A stretch of DNA of 64,000 nt from Clostridiaceae bacterium AM27-36LB (GTDB lineage Bacteria; Bacillota; Clostridia; Lachnospirales; Lachnospiraceae): assembly GCA_003480725.1 (NCBI GenBank), contig QUJQ01000001.1, forward strand, positions 372,001-436,000, in the 5' to 3' direction. Shown here piece after piece: positions 58,725 to 64,000 of the stretch (position 1 is the stretch's first letter; the number at the start of each line of letters is the position of its first letter). The translations under genes were made by a program, and so were the position numbers. Below the pieces are notes generated by a model that saw only the letters and a list, made by a program, of their open reading frames with translations, was not told where the DNA came from and searched no databases.

Positions 58725-59267
58725 ATGCTCCGAATCACAATACCATCCACGGAATTCTGGGAGGAGGTGAAGCAAGAGTTTGTTTACACAAAGGCTCAGA
58801 CCTTGCAATTGGAGCATTCTCTTGTTTCTCTTTCAAAATGGGAATCGAGATGGAATAAGCCGTTTCTGACGAAGCAGGAAAAAACTTTGGAAGAAACCAT
58901 CGATTATGTAAAATGTATGACTCTTACACAGAACGTGAACCCGGAAGTTTATAACTATCTGACGAACAGCAATATCAATGAGGTCAATCGGTATATTGCT
59001 CTTCCTATGACCGCCACCCGGTTTTTCGAGGAGAAAAAAACGCAGGGGAGCAGAGAGCAGATTACGGCAGAACTCGTTTATTACTGGATGATAGCTTTAA
59101 ACATTCCATTTGAATGTCAGAAATGGCATCTCAATAAACTGTTCACTTTGATAAGAGTATGCGATGTGAAGAGCAGGCCGCCGAAGAAACATAGCCGCAG
59201 AGAAATTATGAAACGGAATGCGGCATTAAATGCGGCCCGCAAAAAGAAGTGGAATACGAAAGGGTGA
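58725..59267 (+). CDS. Tail assembly chaperone 2
   Basis: 180 residues. FWEEVKQEFVYTKAQTLQLEHSLVSLSKWESRW in pieces and the basic end KKHSRREIMKRNAALNAARK match the second chaperone that precedes tape measure genes. GGAGAGG ribosome site. Confidence 0.75.
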   Translation: MLRITIPSTEFWEEVKQEFVYTKAQTLQLEHSLVSLSKWESRWNKPFLTKQEKTLEETIDYVKCMTLTQNVNPEVYNYLTNSNINEVNRYIALPMTATRFFEEKKTQGSREQITAELVYYWMIALNIPFECQKWHLNKLFTLIRVCDVKSRPPKKHSRREIMKRNAALNAARKKKWNTKG

Positions 59268-59272
59268 TTACT

Positions 59273-60277
59273 ATGAGTAATAGCAGCTTGGTGAATTGTA
59301 CAGTAAAAAGTCCAAACCATAGCGGAGCTAGGACGCATTCAATTGACCGGATCACTCCGCATTGTGTAGTCGGTCAGCTTTCAGCAGAATCTATTGGGGG
59401 CTGTTTTGACAGTAGTAACGTACAGGCTTCTTGCAACTATGGAATTGGTAGTGACGGACGTGTGGTTCTTTGCGTGGATGAGGCAAACAGAAGCTGGTGC
59501 TCTTCCAGTAACGCGAATGACCAGCGGGCTGTGACGATTGAGTGTGCCAGTGATATGACCGATCCGTATGCCATGACAAATGCGGTATATGAAAAGTTGG
59601 TTGCTCTGTGCGTTGATATCTGCCGGAGAAATGGTAAGACAAAACTCCTTTGGTTTGGCGACAAGGACAAATCTCTGAACTACAGTCCCAAATCAAACGA
59701 GATGATCCTTACGGTTCATCGGTGGTTTGCCAACAAATCTTGTCCTGGGGATTGGCTGTATTCCAGGCTGGGGAATCTTGCAAATCGGGTAACTGCTCAG
59801 CTTGGCGGAAGTACGACTGACAGCGTCCAGAAAACCTACAAAACTGGACTTTACAAAGTCAACATCGGTGATTTGAATATTCGCAAAGGCCCTGGGACGA
59901 ATTACGGAACCAATGGGATGATTACTGACCGAGGTACTTACACGATTACCGAAATTCAGAACGGTTACTGGGGTAGGTTGAAATCCGGAGCAGGATGGAT
60001 CAGCGTTCATGAAGCTTACTGTACCTATAAAGGCGCAGCTTCTTCTGATTCTGGTGGATCAGTAGAGAAGCCTTCTGGAAATTTTCTGGTTCAGGTGGAC
60101 ATTTCCGATCTGTATATCCGTAAAGGTCCTGGAACGAATTACGGAACCAATGGTTTCTGTCCGAAAGGAGTCTACACCATCGTCGAGGTTAAAACCGGTG
60201 CTGGTTCTGATGCTGGATGGGGTAAGTTGAAATCCGGAGCAGGATGGATCTCACTGGATTACGCAACTCGAATTTAA
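59273..60277 (+). CDS. Endolysin: N-acetylmuramoyl-L-alanine amidase with two SH3b repeats
   Basis: 334 residues from ATG 59273. Amidase_2 domain (1-170): zinc His in ITPHCVVGQLS, NYGIGSDGRVVLCVDE, and LTVHRWFANKSCPGDWL. Two C-terminal SH3b repeats share DLNIRKGPGTNYGTNGM and DLYIRKGPGTNYGTNGF and end in KSGAGWIS. Unusual position between tail chaperone and tape measure instead of after the tail fibres; no holin was seen nearby. Confidence 0.9.
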   Translation: MSNSSLVNCTVKSPNHSGARTHSIDRITPHCVVGQLSAESIGGCFDSSNVQASCNYGIGSDGRVVLCVDEANRSWCSSSNANDQRAVTIECASDMTDPYAMTNAVYEKLVALCVDICRRNGKTKLLWFGDKDKSLNYSPKSNEMILTVHRWFANKSCPGDWLYSRLGNLANRVTAQLGGSTTDSVQKTYKTGLYKVNIGDLNIRKGPGTNYGTNGMITDRGTYTITEIQNGYWGRLKSGAGWISVHEAYCTYKGAASSDSGGSVEKPSGNFLVQVDISDLYIRKGPGTNYGTNGFCPKGVYTIVEVKTGAGSDAGWGKLKSGAGWISLDYATRI

Positions 60278-60289
60278 AGAGGACGCACG

Positions 60290-60667
60290 ATGATAAGTTT
60301 CAGACAAAAGGGTGACTTCTCCAAGTTGACACGCTTTCTGGAGAGAGCAAAAGAAGCGGTTCACATCGGAGACCTGGACAAGTTTGGTAAAGAGGGAGTA
60401 GCCGCCCTTGCGTCTGCAACACCAGTGGATTCTGGGGAGACGGCGAATTCCTGGTATTACGAAATTGAGAATCGAAAAGGTTCGGTTACAATTTCATTTC
60501 ATAATTCGAATGTTCAAAATGGAGTTCCAATCGCTGTTATTTTGCAGTATGGACACGGAACTCGAAACGGCGGCTGGGTACAGGGGCGAGATTACATCAA
60601 TCCTGCTATCCAGCCTATTTTTGACGAAATTGCAAATAACGCATGGAAGGAGGTTACTAAGATATGA
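60290..60667 (+). CDS. HK97 gp10-like structural protein
   Basis: 125 residues. ALASATPVDSGETANSWYYEI and VILQYGHGTRNGGWVQGRDYINPAIQPIFD are the hallmarks of gp10-like head-tail joining proteins. Displaced behind the endolysin, as if the two genes moved. ATGA overlap with the tape measure gene. Confidence 0.8.
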   Translation: MISFRQKGDFSKLTRFLERAKEAVHIGDLDKFGKEGVAALASATPVDSGETANSWYYEIENRKGSVTISFHNSNVQNGVPIAVILQYGHGTRNGGWVQGRDYINPAIQPIFDEIANNAWKEVTKI

Positions 60668-63600
60668 GTAAGACGATTGATGAAAGAGTCGTTGAAATGC
60701 GATTCGATAACAAACAGTTTGAGCAGAATGTTCAGACCAGTATATCTTCAATTGAAAAGCTCGAAAAAAGCTTAAACTTAAAAGGTGCCTCCAAAGGATT
60801 GGATGACGTTAATGCCGCAGCAAAAAATTGCAATATGACTCCGCTTTCCAATGCGGTCGAAACCGTAAAGATGCGGTTTTCGGCGTTGGAAGTCATGGCA
60901 GTTACGGCTCTGGCGAACATCACAAATTCAGCGTTAAATGCTGGTAAAAATATTGTTTCTGCACTGACAATCGATCCAATTAAGACTGGATTTCAGGAGT
61001 ATGAAACACAGATCAATGCAGTTCAGACCATTCTTGCTAATACACAGAGCAAGGGGACAACCATTGACCAGGTAAATGCTGCTCTTGATGAGTTGAACAA
61101 ATACGCTGATCAGACGATTTACAATTTTACGGAAATGACCCGTAACATTGGCACTTTCACAGCTGCCGGTGTTGACTTGGATAAATCAGTAACATCAATC
61201 AAAGGTATTGCCAACTTAGCAGCAGCTTCGGGTTCTAATGCTTATCAGGCCAGTACCGCTATGTATCAGCTTTCGCAGGCGATTGCAGCGGGCAAGGTTA
61301 GTTTGCAAGACTGGAATTCCGTTGTAAATGCGGGAATGGGCGGTCAGCTATTTCAAGACGCCTTAACTCGAACCGCAGAACATTTCGGAACCAACATGGA
61401 TGCGATGATTGAACAGTATGGTTCATTCAGAGCTTCTCTGACCGAAGGTGGATGGCTGACAACAGAGGTGTTGACCGAAACTCTGACACAGTTGTCTGGA
61501 GCTTACTCAGAAGCAGATCTTATCGCTCAGGGATATACCGAAGAACAAGCTAAAGAGATTACAAAACTGGCTCAGACAGCATTGGATGCAGCTACCAAGG
61601 TAAAGACATTCACGCAGTTATGGGACACCCTGAAAGAATCGGTTCAGTCTGGTTGGACTCAGAGTTGGGAAATCATCATTGGTGATTTCGAAGAGGCAAA
61701 AGAACTTTTAACTGAGGTTAGCAACGCCCTTGGCAACATGGTAAATGCTTCTGCCGAAGCGAGAAATAAGATGTTGCAGGATTGGAAAGATCTTGGCGGA
61801 CGAACTGCGTTGATTGAAGCGGTAAGGAATGCTTTCGAGGGTGTTTTAAGCATTATAAAGCCAGTTAAAGAAGCGTTTAGAGAAGTCTTTCCGCCGATGA
61901 CCGGAGAACAGCTTTACAATCTCACTGTAGGATTACAGGAACTTACCGAAAAATTCAAAATGGGCGAAGAAACAGCGAATAACCTGAAGAGAACATTCAA
62001 AGGGGTATTCGCTTTATTTGATATTGGACTTCAAGGTGTCAAAGCGCTTGTTGGTGGATTTGCAGATCTGATTGGTTATGTGGCTCCGGCCGGAGATGGA
62101 ATTCTCGGGTTTACGGCCAGCATTGGAGATTTCATTGTTAGTATCGATGAAGCTATTAAATCGTCCGATGCCTTTAACAAAGCTATCGAAGGAATCGGGA
62201 ATTTCCTGAAACCAATTGCGGATGGAATAAAGACTTTTGTAAAAACAGTTGCCGATGCGTTCAGCGAGTTTGCGAATGTTGATACCAGTGGTCTCGATAA
62301 TTTTGCGGATAAGGTACAGACTCGGTTTGAACCGTTTGTAAAATTAGGCGAACTGGTAAAGAAGGCATTTGAAGGAATTATTGGGATTGTCGAGAAGGCA
62401 GCGCCTGTTTTATTGAAGCTGGGTTCCATTGTCGCAAATGCGTTTGGAAACCTTGGGGAAGCAATTCTCACAGCATTTGATACCGCAAGTTTTGACCCAA
62501 TTTTGGATTTAATCAATACCGGATTGTTTTCTGCAATTCTAATCGGGGTGAAAAAGTTTATTGACTCTCTATCGGAAATCACCGAAAACGGCGGCGGAAT
62601 TCTTGGTTCATTCAAAGATATTTTGGATGGAGTTAAGGGGAGTCTTGAAGCATGGCAGTCAAGTCTGAAAGCTGGCACTCTTCTGAAGATTGCCGGAGCT
62701 ATGGCAATCCTGACCGCAGCGATTGTGGCGTTATCCCTGGTTGATTCCGAAAAGCTGAATGCGTCCTTGGGAGCTTTGAGTGTTCTGTTCGTCGAACTGC
62801 TTGGTTCAATGGTCATCTTTGAAAAGATAATGAACGGAGCGGCAATCAAAGGAATGGGACAGTTGACCATTGCGATGATTGGGATGTCTACCGCTGTTCT
62901 TATTCTTGCAGGCGCAGTTCAGAAATTATCCGGTTTGGATTGGGATGAGCTTCTGAAAGGATTGGTTGGCGTTGCCGGGTTATCCGCTATTCTGGTAGCA
63001 TCTGCGACAGCTCTTTCCAAAACATCGAAGGGGTTGATAAAAGGTTCTGCTGGTTTAGTAGTATTTGCAGCAGCGATTCGAGTGCTTGTAGGAGCAGTTG
63101 AAGATTTGGGAGCGTTGGATGTAGGCTCTTTGGCGAAAGGTCTGATTGGAGTCGGCGTTCTTTGCACCGAACTGGCGTTGTTCCTGAAAGCTACGGATTT
63201 GGATGGGATGGGTGTTCTGAAAGGAACTGGTTTGGTTCTTCTTGCGGCGTCCATCAATATTCTGGCGAATGCGGTTGGAGCATTTGGTGCTTTGGATATT
63301 TCCACTCTTTTGAAGGGATTATCTGCGGTTGCGGTGGTTCTTACCGAACTGGCGGTATTCACCAAAGTGACAGCCAATGCGAAGCATGTGATTTCTACCG
63401 CTACAGCAATGACAATTCTTGGGGCGGCTATGCTCGTGTTTGGGGAAGCAGTGGAAAAGATGGGGAACTTGACATGGGGGGAGATTGGACGAGGTCTTAC
63501 CACAATGGCTGGTTCTATGGCTGCTGTAACGGTTGCGATGAATCTACTTCCAAAAGGAATGATGTCGAAAGCGACTGGAATGGTGGAGGTCGGTGCAGCA

Positions 63601-64000
63601 TTACTCATTATTGGCGAAGCAGTTCGAAATATGGGCGGAATGTCTTGGGATGAAATTGCCAGAGGACTGGTAACCCTTGCAGGTTCCATGACCATTCTTG
63701 TTGTGGCACTCAACGCAATGAAAACTGCACTTCCGGGTGCGGCAGCGGTTCTTACCGTGTCCTCTGCATTGGCGATATTTACCCCGGTTCTCAAGTCATT
63801 GGGGAATATGTCTTGGGAGAGCATCGCCAAAGGGTTGGTGGCACTGGCCGGCTCTTTCACCGTTCTCGGTGTTGCAGGAGTGGCATTAGGACCATTGACT
63901 CCGGCTATTTTAGGACTTTCAGCCGCTATTGCCGTATTGGGAGTAGGATGTCTGGCCGCAGGTGCTGGTATTCTCGCATTTTCCACTGGACTTTCTGCTC
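60664..64000 (+). CDS. Tail tape measure protein (incomplete, runs off the window)
   Basis: At least 1112 residues. SKTIDERVVEMRFDNKQFEQNVQTSISSIEKL in pieces, then the conserved tape-measure core with INAVQTILANTQSKGTTIDQ, IYNFTEMTRNIGTFTAAGVD and YQLSQAIAAGKVSLQDWNSV. From about residue 750 there are six hydrophobic repeats of roughly 58 residues, each with L(D/S)W(D/E)E-I/L-x-KGL type centres (near 62938, 63116, 63292, 63467, 63640, 63809). Sets tail length. Confidence 0.92.
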   Translation, partial: MSKTIDERVVEMRFDNKQFEQNVQTSISSIEKLEKSLNLKGASKGLDDVNAAAKNCNMTPLSNAVETVKMRFSALEVMAVTALANITNSALNAGKNIVSALTIDPIKTGFQEYETQINAVQTILANTQSKGTTIDQVNAALDELNKYADQTIYNFTEMTRNIGTFTAAGVDLDKSVTSIKGIANLAAASGSNAYQASTAMYQLSQAIAAGKVSLQDWNSVVNAGMGGQLFQDALTRTAEHFGTNMDAMIEQYGSFRASLTEGGWLTTEVLTETLTQLSGAYSEADLIAQGYTEEQAKEITKLAQTALDAATKVKTFTQLWDTLKESVQSGWTQSWEIIIGDFEEAKELLTEVSNALGNMVNASAEARNKMLQDWKDLGGRTALIEAVRNAFEGVLSIIKPVKEAFREVFPPMTGEQLYNLTVGLQELTEKFKMGEETANNLKRTFKGVFALFDIGLQGVKALVGGFADLIGYVAPAGDGILGFTASIGDFIVSIDEAIKSSDAFNKAIEGIGNFLKPIADGIKTFVKTVADAFSEFANVDTSGLDNFADKVQTRFEPFVKLGELVKKAFEGIIGIVEKAAPVLLKLGSIVANAFGNLGEAILTAFDTASFDPILDLINTGLFSAILIGVKKFIDSLSEITENGGGILGSFKDILDGVKGSLEAWQSSLKAGTLLKIAGAMAILTAAIVALSLVDSEKLNASLGALSVLFVELLGSMVIFEKIMNGAAIKGMGQLTIAMIGMSTAVLILAGAVQKLSGLDWDELLKGLVGVAGLSAILVASATALSKTSKGLIKGSAGLVVFAAAIRVLVGAVEDLGALDVGSLAKGLIGVGVLCTELALFLKATDLDGMGVLKGTGLVLLAASINILANAVGAFGALDISTLLKGLSAVAVVLTELAVFTKVTANAKHVISTATAMTILGAAMLVFGEAVEKMGNLTWGEIGRGLTTMAGSMAAVTVAMNLLPKGMMSKATGMVEVGAALLIIGEAVRNMGGMSWDEIARGLVTLAGSMTILVVALNAMKTALPGAAAVLTVSSALAIFTPVLKSLGNMSWESIAKGLVALAGSFTVLGVAGVALGPLTPAILGLSAAIAVLGVGCLAAGAGILAFSTGLSA

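Larger units (their letters stand above)
13749..64000 (+). mobile_element. Prophage (siphovirus type, HK97-like head), right end beyond the window
   Basis: Starts between the GGGtGRT gene and the integrase and includes replication, packaging, head, tail and lysis genes in one direction, more than 50 kb in length. The right attachment site and remaining tail, holin and host junction are not in the window. attL cannot be fixed without attR; the 49 bases 13749-13797 are the best place to look. No recognisable CI-type repressor gene was seen. Confidence 0.92.

Noticed and set aside
58309-59267. Classical tail-chaperone frameshift between the two chaperone genes
   Set aside because: No slippery site near 58710, and the second gene has its own strong ribosome site and ATG.
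62076-63986. Two long minus-strand frames (264 and 355 residues) opposite the tape measure gene
   Set aside because: Pro/Ala/Thr/Ser-rich complement of the repetitive tape measure sequence; no start signals.
1-64000. CRISPR arrays, insertion sequences and rRNA genes
   Set aside because: No regularly spaced repeats, transposase genes or rRNA segments were seen.

Overview
The window looks like a chromosome segment of a gut Firmicute, most likely a Lachnospiraceae member (Blautia/Dorea type; inference). The gene set is typical of that family: a BmpA-type nucleoside ABC transporter, a NifU-like/GGGtGRT pair, D-serine dehydratase and strong AGGAGG ribosome binding sites. A long prophage is integrated at about 13.75 kb and runs off the right edge.

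Host part (1-13.75 kb). A Crp/Fnr-type regulator (partial) precedes a nucleoside salvage and catabolism operon: uridine phosphorylase, a YjjI-type glycyl radical enzyme with its YjjW activase, the NupABC-type transporter, purine nucleoside phosphorylase, deoxyribose-phosphate aldolase, cytidine deaminase and phosphopentomutase. It ends in a strong terminator. Together these genes import nucleosides, split off the base and feed (deoxy)ribose phosphate into central metabolism. D-serine dehydratase and the NifU-like/GGGtGRT pair follow.

Prophage left end and early region (13.75-42.5 kb). A leftward tyrosine integrase lies at the end; its promoter is bracketed by inverted copies of a 9-bp motif that recurs near the junction. 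Everything else is rightward. From 15.2 to 25.6 kb there are many tiny cassettes, largely of terminator + compact motif + ribosome binding site + small gene. The motif, CG(C/T)-N7-ACA-N5-TnTT(A/G)TG with one looser 3' half, occurs ten times with invariant spacing. The cassettes encode many small membrane proteins (three DUF6353-like paralogues), zinc ribbons and a tRNA-like gene with a shortened anticodon arm. From 28 to 42.5 kb comes replication and nucleotide metabolism: a 1366-residue SF3 helicase / primase-like / family B DNA polymerase protein with a strong internal start before the polymerase half, an SSB-like protein, an SF2 helicase, a methylase-like protein, HAD, DUF5662-like and MazG-like proteins and a LemA protein.

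Middle region (42.5-45 kb). It holds an array of eight CCCACTTT-type repeats, a strongly structured RNA gene with its own promoter and terminator, and a two-gene membrane protein/lipoprotein cassette.

Late region (44.7-64 kb). Two nucleases lead into a 915-residue protein carrying the DFDGD motif of double-psi beta-barrel RNA polymerases plus a short HYGMPRRSGRYPWG peptide and helix-turn-helix segments at both ends. Then come a candidate cos/pac region, small terminase-like protein, HNH nuclease, connector, large terminase, portal, coiled-coil protein, a prohead protease-capsid fusion, neck proteins, tail tube, tail chaperones, endolysin and an incomplete tape measure (siphovirus with HK97-type head). 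The capsid gene ends in a slippery heptamer followed by an H-type pseudoknot; a homologous extension domain lies in the -1 frame behind both the capsid and tail tube genes.

The most interesting hypothesis is that the encoded, possibly virion-carried RNA polymerase reads the compact ten-copy motif in front of the early cassettes and of its own operon.
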